Assembly (NCBI GenBank): GCA_003667865.1
Contig: CP033051.1
Coordinates: forward strand, 259,501-323,500
DNA: 64,000 nucleotides
Source of the DNA: Rossellomorea marisflavi
GTDB taxonomy: Bacteria > Bacillota > Bacilli > Bacillales > Bacillaceae_B
Direction: 5' to 3'
Part shown: positions 56,903 to 64,000 of the stretch, one piece after another
Layout of the letters: the number at the start of each line of letters is the position of its first letter
Position numbering within the stretch: position 1 is the first letter of the stretch
Notes under the pieces: model-generated
Told to the model about the DNA's origin: nothing
What the model saw: only the letters and a program-made list of their open reading frames with translations
The model's database searches: none
Program-made: the position numbers and the translations under genes

Positions 56903-57717
56903 ACTGTACCACCAATTTCTTTAATAATGCAACGACCTTTTCCATAGGGAATACATAAAGGTGTACCGAATAGAGGATCACTTGTAACCTGGCAATCCAT
57001 ATCAAATACATTTTTTACAAGCTGACAGCTAATAACACTCTCCGGCTTTCCTTGGGCATAAATTTTCTGATCACGAATCGCTACAATATTGTGAGCGTAA
57101 CGGCATGCAAGATTTAAATCATGTAGCACCATAACGATCGTTCTTTGTTCTTGTTCATTAAGCTCAAAAAGTAAATCCAAAATCTCAATTTGATGCGTCA
57201 TATCAAGATACGTCGTCGGCTCATCTAATAAAATAATGTCTGTGTCCTGCGCTAACGTTAAAGCAATCCATGCTCTTTGACGCTGTCCGCCAGAAAGTTC
57301 ATCCACTCTTCTGTCTTGAAGCTCTTCCATTTTAGTTGCTTGTAACGCCTTTTGAACGATTTCTTCATCTTGTTGTGACCATTGCTTCAGCCATGTTTGA
57401 TGCGGATATCTTCCTTGCTTCACTAATTGAAGAACCGTTAACCCTTCTGGAGCTGATGGCGATTGTGGAAGGATAGCCATTTTTCTTGCCACTTCTTTTG
57501 TTGAAAGGGAAGAAATGGCTTGCCCATCTAGTAGTACCGAACCGCCCTTTGGCTTTAATAAACGGGCTAAAGAACGTAATAAGGTAGACTTACCACACCC
57601 ATTCCCACCGATAAATACCGTGATTTCTCCTTTTGGAATCGATAATTCTAATTCATCTATAATAATACGGTCTCCGTAGGCTAATGTGAGGTTATTCGTA
57701 TCTAATGTATGATTCAT
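56899..57717 (-). CDS. yusV: Siderophore ABC transporter ATPase (YusV)
   Basis: A 272-aa FepC-type ATPase. Walker A is GGNGCGKST, the signature LSGGQRQR and Walker [10 protein letters not shown]. In B. subtilis YusV energises the YfiYZ-YfhA hydroxamate importer; here all components are adjacent. The start is ATG at 57717, 9 nt after AAGGAG, rather than the TTG at 57726. Confidence 0.93.
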   Translation of the reverse strand: MNHTLDTNNLTLAYGDRIIIDELELSIPKGEITVFIGGNGCGKSTLLRSLARLLKPKGGSVLLDGQAISSLSTKEVARKMAILPQSPSAPEGLTVLQLVKQGRYPHQTWLKQWSQQDEEIVQKALQATKMEELQDRRVDELSGGQRQRAWIALTLAQDTDIILLDEPTTYLDMTHQIEILDLLFELNEQEQRTIVMVLHDLNLACRYAHNIVAIRDQKIYAQGKPESVISCQLVKNVFDMDCQVTSDPLFGTPLCIPYGKGRCIIKEIGGTV

Positions 57718-57743
57718 TTCGCCCAACTCCTTTACAGTTTAGG

Positions 57744-58799
57744 TTATGCATTCTTCGTTTTAAAAAGTAGATAAATAAAATATGGTGCCCCAATAGCAGC
57801 TGTAAAAACTCCTGCTGGAACTTCAAGTGGTAAAAACAACGTTCGTCCGATCAAATCCGCTACCATAACAAGAATTCCACCAAGTAATGCAGCTGTCGGT
57901 AGAAGTGCACCAAATGATGAACCAACGATTCTGCGTGCCATATGTGGTGCCATCAAGCCAACGAAACCAATTCCTCCGGCAAAGGAAACGGCTCCTCCTA
58001 CTAACCCTGTAGCTAACAAAAGGAGTAAGAATCGCTGCTTTTGAACTCGACTCCCAACACCTGTAGCAATTTCTTCACCGAGCTCTTGTATATTAATATT
58101 TCTTGAAAGTAGAAAAGCTATCATAATTAAAGTAACTGTCCATGGCAACAGGATGACAACATGATTCCAATCTGACCCGTTAACTGTGCCTGTAATCCAA
58201 ATGTTTGCCTGACTTGCTTGATATATTGGTCCAAGAATCATAAGTAACGTAGTAAAAGCCTGTGTAAGTGCTGAGATCCCTATCCCAATAAGAACTAGTC
58301 TTATCGGCGATACCCCATTACGCCATGCTAAAAAGTATACGAGTAGCGCAATCGCTGTTGCTCCAATGAAAGCAGCAACAGGCATCCACTGAATACTTAC
58401 CGTTAGTGCATTATTTTTATTACTAAATATCGCTAAAAAGGCAACAACTGCTGCTCCAGCACCACCTGTAATTCCAATAATATCTGGTGATGCAAGTGGG
58501 TTCCGAATCATTCCCTGAAGAATACCGCCTGCAACAGCTAGCGCCATTCCAGCTAAAAGTGCAATGACAATTCGTGGTAAACGAAAATTCTTAACGACAA
58601 GCTGTTCGAGGTCCGTCCCTCCACCAAAGAATACCGCAATAACATTCCATGGTGCTATTTTCAAATCTCCAATTCCTGTACTTAGCAGGAGTAAGATGAA
58701 CGTAATACTAGCTAATATGCTAATTTTCTTTATTGCAGAAAGGTCAACTAGGAATGATAGACGGTCCTGAAACCATCTTTTCGAAGTAAATCTAGCCAT
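57744..58799 (-). CDS. yfhA: FecCD-family siderophore permease (YfhA-like)
   Basis: A 351-aa permease with about nine to ten membrane segments and the FecCD motifs RLPRIVIALLAGMALAVAGG (about 72-91) and GFVGLMAPHMAR (about 275). It starts 4 nt after its partner. A 12-mer identical to the AGGTCCGTCCCT terminator stems occurs in its coding sequence at 58609-58620. Confidence 0.9.
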   Translation of the reverse strand: MARFTSKRWFQDRLSFLVDLSAIKKISILASITFILLLLSTGIGDLKIAPWNVIAVFFGGGTDLEQLVVKNFRLPRIVIALLAGMALAVAGGILQGMIRNPLASPDIIGITGGAGAAVVAFLAIFSNKNNALTVSIQWMPVAAFIGATAIALLVYFLAWRNGVSPIRLVLIGIGISALTQAFTTLLMILGPIYQASQANIWITGTVNGSDWNHVVILLPWTVTLIMIAFLLSRNINIQELGEEIATGVGSRVQKQRFLLLLLATGLVGGAVSFAGGIGFVGLMAPHMARRIVGSSFGALLPTAALLGGILVMVADLIGRTLFLPLEVPAGVFTAAIGAPYFIYLLFKTKNA

Positions 58800-58802
58800 G
58801 CT

Positions 58803-59789
58803 TTAAAACCCCTTCCTTGCAATATATATGAAGAATGGAACACCAATTACAGCTGTCATCACTCCAACAGGAACTTCCTGTGGCATGATCACATAGCGTG
58901 CTCCAACGTCCGCTGCAAGTAAAAGGATGGCACCAAGCAAGCCAGAATACGGAAGAAGATAACGATGGTCTATTCCGATTATTTTTCTAGCGATATGCGG
59001 AACAACAATTCCGATAAAGCCGATTGGACCAGCAACAGCAACTGAGCCACCAGCCAATAAAACAACAATTATAAGAGCAAAGAGCTTTATAATCCCTGTT
59101 CGTAATCCAAGACCTTTGGCAACATCTTCTCCCATTGCGAGAACATTTAATTTCCCCGCAAGTAAAAGTGTCCCAATCCACCCTATAAGAATATAAGGAA
59201 AGACACCACTAAGGATTTCAAGAGATCTACCTTGAACAGAACCCGCTAGCCAGAACAGAACTTGATCTAAAGCAGCTTCATTAAGTACAAGAATCCCTTG
59301 CGTAAAAGATGAAAACAATGCCGTTATGGCTGCCCCAGCTAACGTCAGCTTCATCGGTGTTAAGCCCTCTCTCCCAACAGCCCCGATGGTATAAACACCA
59401 ACAGCTGCTAGTCCAGCTCCTATAAATGAAACCCATGTAAATACTTGTAAACTTGTAACACCAAAAAACGTAACAGCAAGTACGACCATGAACCCTGCAC
59501 CTGCATTAATACCAAAAATACCTGGTGATGCGAGTGGGTTCTTTGTCAGGGTTTGCATAATCGTACCAGCAATTGCTAGAGATGCCCCAACTGCTGCTGC
59601 AATAAGTGCCCTCGGTAAACGAACGGTCTGAATCACAAGGTGCTCTGTCGAATCATTCGGATTTCGAAAAGCATCAATAGCTACTTGCCAGGACGTTTCT
59701 GTATACCCATAAACAATGGAAATTCCAATAAATATTATAAGAAGAAATAACGTACCAAATAAGATAAGTAACCGATTGAATAATTTCAT
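58803..59789 (-). CDS. yfiZ: FecCD-family siderophore permease (YfiZ-like)
   Basis: A 328-aa permease, partner of the previous gene, with RLPRALIAAAVGASLAIAG (about 57-75) and GFIGIVVPHIARK (about 257). First gene of the Fur-controlled leftward operon yfiZ-yfhA-yusV-reductase-yusU. Confidence 0.9.
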   Translation of the reverse strand: MKLFNRLLILFGTLFLLIIFIGISIVYGYTETSWQVAIDAFRNPNDSTEHLVIQTVRLPRALIAAAVGASLAIAGTIMQTLTKNPLASPGIFGINAGAGFMVVLAVTFFGVTSLQVFTWVSFIGAGLAAVGVYTIGAVGREGLTPMKLTLAGAAITALFSSFTQGILVLNEAALDQVLFWLAGSVQGRSLEILSGVFPYILIGWIGTLLLAGKLNVLAMGEDVAKGLGLRTGIIKLFALIIVVLLAGGSVAVAGPIGFIGIVVPHIARKIIGIDHRYLLPYSGLLGAILLLAADVGARYVIMPQEVPVGVMTAVIGVPFFIYIARKGF

Positions 59790-59821
59790 TTTTGAAACCT
59801 TTCTTATTAACTCTCTTAATA

Positions 59822-59850
59822 ATTTTAGTAGTAGTTTTTACATCCGTCAA
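59822..59850 (-). promoter_or_regulatory. Promoter of the siderophore permease operon
   Basis: Minus strand -35 TTGACG (59850-59845), 17-nt spacer, -10 TAAAAT (59827-59822). Confidence 0.7.
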
Positions 59851-59871
59851 TGATTTTGAAAATCATTTTCA
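59851..59871. promoter_or_regulatory. Overlapping Fur boxes of the permease promoter
   Basis: Two interleaved dyads, TGATTTTGAAAATCA (59851-59865) and TGAAAATCATTTTCA (59857-59871), sit directly upstream of the -35 element on the minus strand. Both resemble the 7-1-7 Fur box. Confidence 0.75.
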
Positions 59872-59879
59872 TTTAGTTA

Positions 59880-59908
59880 TTGACAAGCGCTTTCATTGGT
59901 TTTATTAT
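59880..59908 (+). promoter_or_regulatory. Promoter of the siderophore-binding protein gene
   Basis: Consensus -35 TTGACA (59880-59885), 17-nt spacer, -10 TATTAT (59903-59908). A cre-like dyad GACAAGCGCTTTCA (59882-59895) overlaps the -35. Confidence 0.8.
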
Positions 59909-59920
59909 GAAGAAGGTAAA

Positions 59921-59939
59921 ATTGATAATGATTATCAAT
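59921..59939. promoter_or_regulatory. Fur box of the binding-protein promoter
   Basis: ATTGATAATGATTATCAAT is a perfect dyad containing TGATAATGATTATCA, the consensus 7-1-7 Fur box, placed over the transcription start. Confidence 0.93.
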
Positions 59940-59983
59940 TACACACAAAAACATACTAGAACCAACAATTAGGGGGAATACAT

Positions 59984-60973
59984 ATGCGTTCCATTCGTTC
60001 ATTATTTATGTTAGTACTTTTAAGTTCACTAATGCTGTTAGTAGCATGTGGAACATCTGAGGAAGAAGCATCAACAGGTACAGAAACTGGTGGAGATTCA
60101 ACTGAAGAAACACCAGCTGAAGATACAAGCTATACGATTGATCATTCTATGGGAACAGCAACGATTGAAGGTACACCTGAAAAGGTCGTTATCCTAACAA
60201 ACGAAGGTACGGAAGCATTACTAGCACTTGGCGTAACTCCAGTAGGAGCGGTTCAATCTTGGTTAGGAAATCCTGACTGGTATGATCACATCGCAGATCA
60301 GATGGAAGGCGTTCAAGTAGTAGGTACGGAAAGTGACATTACCATTGAGGCGATTGCAGCACTTCAACCAGATTTAATTATTGGAAATAAGCTTCGTCAA
60401 GAAAAGTTTTATAGTCAATTAAACAAAATCGCTCCAACAGTTATGGCAGAAACACTGAAAGGTGACTGGAAAGAGAATTTCACGCTATATGCAAAAGCAT
60501 TAAATAAAGAAGAAAAAGGTAAGGAAGTATTGGCTGCTTACGATCAACGTATTGAAGATCTTAAAGCTGAGCTAGGAGACAAATTAACACAAGAAGTATC
60601 AATCGTTCGATTCTTAGCAGGAGATGTTCGTATTTATCAAAAAGATTCATTCTCTGGAGTCGTTCTGGATCAACTAGGGTTTGCACGACCTGAAAGTCAA
60701 AACGTCAATGAATTTGCGATCAAAGGCGCTACAAAAGAAATGATTCCACAAATGGAAGGTGACATCCTATTCTATTTCACATATGAGGATGGAAAAGGTG
60801 AAGCTTCTGCAGTTGAAGAAGAGTGGTTAAACGACCCACTATTCCAAAAGCTTGAAGTTGTTCAAGCAGGTAATATCCATGAAGTAAGTGATCCCATTTG
60901 GAACACTGCCGGTGGAGTACTTGCTGCAAACTTAATGTTAGATGATATTGAAAAGTTCTTTATAGAACAATAA
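59984..60973 (+). CDS. yfiY: Iron-siderophore-binding lipoprotein (YfiY-like)
   Basis: A 329-aa FepB/FhuD-type periplasmic-binding homologue, anchored by lipobox LLVAC (Cys22) followed by an E/T/G linker. Conserved parts include TIEAIAALQPDLIIGNK near 120 and the C-terminal GGVLAANLMLDDIEKFF. It is divergent from its permease operon under a consensus Fur box. Hydroxamate siderophores are the likely ligands by analogy with YfiY. Confidence 0.92.
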   Translation: MRSIRSLFMLVLLSSLMLLVACGTSEEEASTGTETGGDSTEETPAEDTSYTIDHSMGTATIEGTPEKVVILTNEGTEALLALGVTPVGAVQSWLGNPDWYDHIADQMEGVQVVGTESDITIEAIAALQPDLIIGNKLRQEKFYSQLNKIAPTVMAETLKGDWKENFTLYAKALNKEEKGKEVLAAYDQRIEDLKAELGDKLTQEVSIVRFLAGDVRIYQKDSFSGVVLDQLGFARPESQNVNEFAIKGATKEMIPQMEGDILFYFTYEDGKGEASAVEEEWLNDPLFQKLEVVQAGNIHEVSDPIWNTAGGVLAANLMLDDIEKFFIEQ

Positions 60974-61010
60974 GGGTAATAAAGAGTGAGCCAAGATCTC
61001 ACTTCATGTT

Positions 61011-61057
61011 AAAACGCTTGGTTAGAGGTTTTTCTCTCTGACCAAGCGTTTTTTTAT
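61011..61057 (+). terminator. Terminator of yfiY (CGCTTGG family)
   Basis: AACGCTTGGTTAGAG, loop, CTCTCTGACCAAGCGTT, then TTTTTT; nearly the same stem as at 5299. Confidence 0.92.
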
Positions 61058-61104
61058 CCTCTGAGTGGTGAGGAACTGAAAAGTATGGGTTGTTATTCAT
61101 GAGC

Positions 61105-61281
61105 GGACATTTAGTCCTCTATTTTAACTATTATTGGAGATTTATAGGAGATGGCGGACATTTGTTCCCCTATTTAATCAAAATCTCGAGAAATTAGGTG
61201 TTTTATTAAGGAATAACGGAATAGATGTCCGTATACGCTCTCAAAACCTGGGTTTTCCCAAAAATAAAGGAATAAATGTCC
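61105..61281. repeat. GGACATTTATTCC F-F-R-R repeat unit
   Basis: GGACATTTAGTCC (61105), GGACATTTGTTCC, GGAATAGATGTCC and GGAATAAATGTCC (61269-61281). It occupies the gap after the yfiY terminator. Confidence 0.9.
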
Positions 61282-61305
61282 GTGTACCATACATCTACTA
61301 AGAAT

Positions 61306-61689
61306 TTACCCATTATATTCTGTCTTTAATAAATGAACAGAGTGACTAAGCATACTGTCATAGGATTCTACAATGCTCATCGGTAGTGCTGATTGTTGCA
61401 TTCTTTTTCTGAGAATTTGGAATCCAGATATAATAACTTCTATTTCAATATTTCTAGAGGTTAGAACATTATGTAACCATTTAACATAATCATAAAAAAG
61501 CTCTGGAGCCTCAAGCTTTTCTGCAGTATCAAGATTTACAAAATGCCTTTGGAAGTCTCGTAATGTGTATATCCTTCCTTTTTGTCCGAACGTATACAAT
61601 ATTTTTTGCTCTTCATATAAATCAGAAGCAGCTTGTTCAATGATCAAATTGATTTCATCCTGATGATCTAATGTTTTCTGTATATACAC
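61306..61689 (-). CDS. Hypothetical 127-aa helical protein
   Basis: I do not recognise it with confidence. It is all-helical, cytosolic and without cysteines. The stretch ELFYDYVKWLHNVLTSRNIEIEVIISGFQIL resembles the helical region that precedes B12-binding domains in some regulators, but no such domain follows. It ends close to a dispersed repeat. The 339-bp gap upstream of it (61690-62028) shows no feature beyond possible promoters. Confidence 0.6.
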   Translation of the reverse strand: MYIQKTLDHQDEINLIIEQAASDLYEEQKILYTFGQKGRIYTLRDFQRHFVNLDTAEKLEAPELFYDYVKWLHNVLTSRNIEIEVIISGFQILRKRMQQSALPMSIVESYDSMLSHSVHLLKTEYNG

Positions 61690-62028
61690 TGATTTCCCTC
61701 CCCTATTTTCACCTTTATTCTTTATCGTACCAAATCCACATGATTATACCCACCAATACTTTATTTAGAGCTAGATTGTTTTTATAAAATTAAAAATCAG
61801 CTTCTACTTAGCGAGCTGCTTCTCTAATTCATAGCTTAAAGAGTGGAAGTTCTTGACCCTATTGAATAGGATAACAATTGACTGGACCCCGCCCCTTTCT
61901 TTTAAAAAGCTAATGTAACAAGTCCTTGAAAAGTGATATTCAGGCTAAAAATTTTTAAGGAAGAATATCCTTTTGTATAATAGGTGTAGACTAGATACTA
62001 AATAACAATTAGATAGGAGATTCAGAAG

Positions 62029-62343
62029 ATGCAATCCATTAAAAACAAAGAAACATTTGAAGAAGTCATTTCAGGCGCTGAGCCTGTTATTGTAAAATTT
62101 CATGCAGACTGGTGTCCAGACTGCCGTCGAATGGATATGTTTATCGATGAGATCATGGAGCAATTCAATGGGTACACGTGGTATGACATCAATAAAGATG
62201 AGCTTCCTGAAATTGCTGAACAGAATGCTGTAATGGGAATCCCGAGCCTTTTAGTTTTTCAAGATGGCGAAAAAATTGCTCACCTTCACAGCGCAAATGC
62301 GAAAACTCCAGAACAGGTAACAGATTTCCTAAAAAGTCTTTAA
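62029..62343 (+). CDS. Thioredoxin family protein (YtpP-like, CPDC active site)
   Basis: A 104-aa thioredoxin fold with active site FHADWCPDCRRMD (about residues 24-36) and the cis-proline MGIPSLLVF. The CPDC motif differs from the CGPC of TrxA and resembles YtpP-type proteins, so a specialised disulfide role is likely. A TAGGAGA site precedes the ATG. Confidence 0.88.
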   Translation: MQSIKNKETFEEVISGAEPVIVKFHADWCPDCRRMDMFIDEIMEQFNGYTWYDINKDELPEIAEQNAVMGIPSLLVFQDGEKIAHLHSANAKTPEQVTDFLKSL

Positions 62344-62491
62344 AAACAAGTTCTAACAATCTTACTCGACACGGATGGCTTTAGAAGATGGACAATCTCA
62401 TCTTCTAAAGCTATTTTTATGTTTTGCAACACAAGAATAAAAACAGGTAACAGAGAAAAACTAACTCTATCTTTTTAGAGGAGGTCTTTCT

Positions 62492-62632
62492 ATGACAAAA
62501 AAATTTAACAACGGGAGTAAGAATCAAAACTCACCTAAGCTTGGAACTACTGAATTTGCTAATGAAATCACTAGCGGTGACAATAGTAAAGGTAATAAGC
62601 ATAATAAAGATCAACGTACTAAAACACGATAA
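62492..62632 (+). CDS. Small hydrophilic protein (46 aa)
   Basis: Short basic, N/K/G/S/T-rich protein with a perfect AGAGGAGG site 7 nt before ATG 62492 and a terminator right after the stop. The composition resembles small spore proteins, and GTTEFANEIT resembles gamma-type SASP repeats, but this is not firm. Confidence 0.65.
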   Translation: MTKKFNNGSKNQNSPKLGTTEFANEITSGDNSKGNKHNKDQRTKTR

Positions 62633-62637
62633 AATAG

Positions 62638-62672
62638 TAAAAAAGCTGACCGTGATTGGTCAGCTTTTTTAC
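62638..62672. terminator. Bidirectional terminator (GCTGACC family)
   Basis: AAAAAGCTGACC, loop GTGATT, GGTCAGCTTTTTT between two convergent small genes. Confidence 0.92.
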
Positions 62673-62678
62673 TAGCAA

Positions 62679-62840
62679 CTACTCATCATTACCAGTAATT
62701 TTTATTGCAGGTGTATTGTTCTGGATGTAGTACGATGCACCTTCTTGGTCGATACTTTTATCTTCATAAAACTTTTCGTTTAATTTCATATTCGCTCGTG
62801 TTGCTTCTTCATCAAACAAATATTTTAAATCCTCTTTCAC
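62679..62840 (-). CDS. Hypothetical small acidic protein (53 aa)
   Basis: Reads VKEDLKYLFDEEATRANMKL to a TAG beside a bidirectional terminator. The start is GTG at 62840, 6-8 nt after GGGGTG; the ATG at 62846 abuts the ribosome binding site. The family is unknown; coding status is supported by the ribosome binding site and terminator. Confidence 0.6.
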   Translation of the reverse strand: MKEDLKYLFDEEATRANMKLNEKFYEDKSIDQEGASYYIQNNTPAIKITGNDE

Positions 62841-62922
62841 CTTCATCACCCCTTCTACCTTTATTCTCTTCCTCCTTTTATTGGGCTATCCAGTTAGTTT
62901 TTTCTAGACTACCAGTAAAATG

Positions 62923-63053
62923 GGTCCATTAATTTCCACTCCGGGGTGCTTGCTTTCTGCGGGAATTAAGCCTCCTTATCGCTGCGCTTCTGCTGGATCT
63001 CATCTGTCCCACTATTCCTGCAGTAATCAAGCCCTCTCCGCACCAACTAACTC
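62923..63053. repeat. Dispersed GC-rich Bacillus repeat, degraded simple form (copy A6)
   Basis: Recognisable by CTCCGGGGTGCTTGCTTTC at the start, AGCCTCCT in the middle and GTAATCAAGCCCTCTCC near the end; more diverged than the other copies. Confidence 0.8.
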
Positions 63054-63152
63054 TGTACATGTTGATTACTCAATACTTTTACCAACCAAGAATAAAAACA
63101 TCACATTTGAAGAAAATACAATAGAAACATTAAGACAAAAGGAGTGTTGAGT

Positions 63153-63335
63153 GTGGAAGCGAATCGTGTAAAGCAGATTTTATCATCAACTGCAGAGATT
63201 GGTGTTACATATAACGGCGTTGCAGTATGGATTGATAAATTAAATGAAGACGGCCAAACAGCAACCGTTCATCTTCGTGGACCTCAAGAAGAAAGAACAG
63301 TTGTTGACATTTCTGAGCTTAAAGAAGTCCACTAA
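63153..63335 (+). CDS. sspH: Small acid-soluble spore protein, H type
   Basis: A 60-aa protein with the SspH hallmarks EANRVKQILSSTAEIGVTYN, PVWID-like GVAVWIDKL and a C-terminal VDISELKEV. SspH is a minor forespore SASP. The start is GTG at 63153, 8 nt after GGAG; the upstream GTG and TTG codons abut the ribosome binding site. Confidence 0.92.
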   Translation: MEANRVKQILSSTAEIGVTYNGVAVWIDKLNEDGQTATVHLRGPQEERTVVDISELKEVH

Positions 63336-63339
63336 TAGT

Positions 63340-63388
63340 GTTGAGGTTGTCTTTCTTGCACGACACAAAAGACAACCTCATTTTTATT
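63340..63388 (+). terminator. Terminator of sspH
   Basis: GAGGTTGTCTTT, loop, AAAAGACAACCTC, then ATTTTTATTTT; it can also serve the convergent DUF421 gene. Confidence 0.9.
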
Positions 63389-64000
63389 TTAATGAAAAAT
63401 CGGAGGAACATTTCGTACGTCTTCTTTTTTTAATGATAAATGAAGTTGTTCCTTTGCATTAATAGCACCATAAAAAACTCGACTTTCATCTGGTATATGC
63501 AATTCATTCAGTTTATCTATCACCCATTTCTTATCCTTTTGTAGTTTATCTAAAATATCCTCTTGAATGACCCCATCTAAGATAATCGGAATTTCATAAT
63601 CCCCTGTTTTTGCTTGTGAGCCTATTGCTTCAATATGCTCGACACGAACCAGTTCCTTATTGGGCACAAGTCGAACAGAAAGCATCCCATTTGCTTCAAC
63701 AAGCGCCATCTCAACATCACTTACATGAAAAACATTTTGCTCACGAAGCATCTGAAGAATGTTATCTATAGAATAGCGAATTTTCTTCATATTCTTTACT
63801 AGGAATATCCCTTTATAAACGACAATCGTTGGCTCAAAAGAGATAAGATTTCCAAACCGACGATGCTTTGTTTTCATATAGATAATGAGCTTATGTAAAA
63901 GGGCAATCACAATCATTGCTACTACCGTATGAATATGTTCAATTTTGGGATCTGCGATATCAGCTCCGACAACAGCACCAAGAACAAGAACCACAAGAAA
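63389..64000 (-). CDS. DUF421 (YetF/YcaP family) membrane protein, 5' end cut by window edge
   Basis: 204 codons are visible and the frame continues past the right edge. Visible are the last membrane segments (about the first 45 residues) and the two soluble DUF421 subdomains, including ISFEPTIVVYKGIFLVKNMKK, EANGMLSVRLVPNK and the final LDKLQKDKKWVIDKL. Members sit in the membrane with a cytoplasmic C-terminal domain; some affect germination or stress. Confidence 0.9.
   Translation of the reverse strand, partial: FLVVLVLGAVVGADIADPKIEHIHTVVAMIVIALLHKLIIYMKTKHRRFGNLISFEPTIVVYKGIFLVKNMKKIRYSIDNILQMLREQNVFHVSDVEMALVEANGMLSVRLVPNKELVRVEHIEAIGSQAKTGDYEIPIILDGVIQEDILDKLQKDKKWVIDKLNELHIPDESRVFYGAINAKEQLHLSLKKEDVRNVPPIFH

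Overview
The window is a chromosomal segment of an endospore-forming, low-GC Gram-positive of the family Bacillaceae (Bacillus sensu lato; I cannot fix the genus). The evidence is gene content and order. Blocks are collinear with Bacillus subtilis: yuiBA-yumBC-yutM-yuzB-yutJ-yuzD-yutI, yutHGFEDC-lipA-lytH, yunBCDEF, and then sufBUSDC-yurZ-metQPN-yusDEFG-gcvH-yusI-fadEAN-yuzL-fadM-yusN-yusU-yusV. Sporulation genes are scattered throughout (yutH, yutC, lytH, yunB, coat-F proteins, sspH). No rRNA, tRNA, phage or intact transposase gene was seen.

Layout. 1-9.4 kb: redox and iron-sulfur genes, namely two NADH-dehydrogenase-like flavoproteins, a ferredoxin/flavodoxin-NADP reductase, YutM and YutI, interrupted by a 0.9-kb tandem repeat. 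9.7-13.6 kb: accessory DNA, a TetR regulator with a small-multidrug-resistance pair, followed by a 2.46-kb insertion carrying an ECF sigma / anti-sigma pair. 13.6-23 kb: yvcT-like dehydrogenase, yutH to yutC, lipA and lytH. 23-27.8 kb: a 0.75-kb repeat array, a MetP/MetS-type NSS transporter and a lysine-riboswitch-controlled NhaC-family antiporter. 27.8-33.5 kb: yunB, an HD-GYP protein and yunC to yunF. 34-39.3 kb: the complete suf operon. 40-47 kb: yurZ, a SAM-riboswitch-controlled methionine ABC importer, yusD to yusG, gcvH and yusI. 47.4-55 kb: fatty-acid beta-oxidation (fadE, fadA, fadN) and proline dehydrogenase. 55-61 kb: two spore coat proteins and an iron-siderophore uptake cluster under Fur. 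61-64 kb: small proteins, a thioredoxin, sspH and a truncated DUF421 protein.

The most interesting object is at 11.12-13.63 kb. A perfect 14+14-bp terminator stem that would naturally sit between two convergent operons has been split. Its 10-nt loop is duplicated (9 of 10 bases) on either side of a 2458-bp segment with 27-bp terminal inverted repeats. The segment has no transposase. It holds the sigma/anti-sigma pair, a 107-nt RNA-like fold closed by a 20-bp helix, nested dyads and a 58-aa ORF. This looks like a non-autonomous mobile element delivering a transcriptional switch.

The intergenic DNA is unusually repeat-rich. Four loci hold a family built from the 13-mer GGACATTTATTCC in a forward-forward-reverse-reverse arrangement. 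One locus is an array of AACTTGTGC motifs at about 21-bp spacing. Six copies of a GC-rich dispersed repeat are present, three with a second repeat inserted at the same position. Intrinsic terminators fall into three sequence families that recur with nearly identical stems. Predicted regulatory sites include S-box and L-box riboswitches, and FadR, Fur, CcpA and Rex-like operators.
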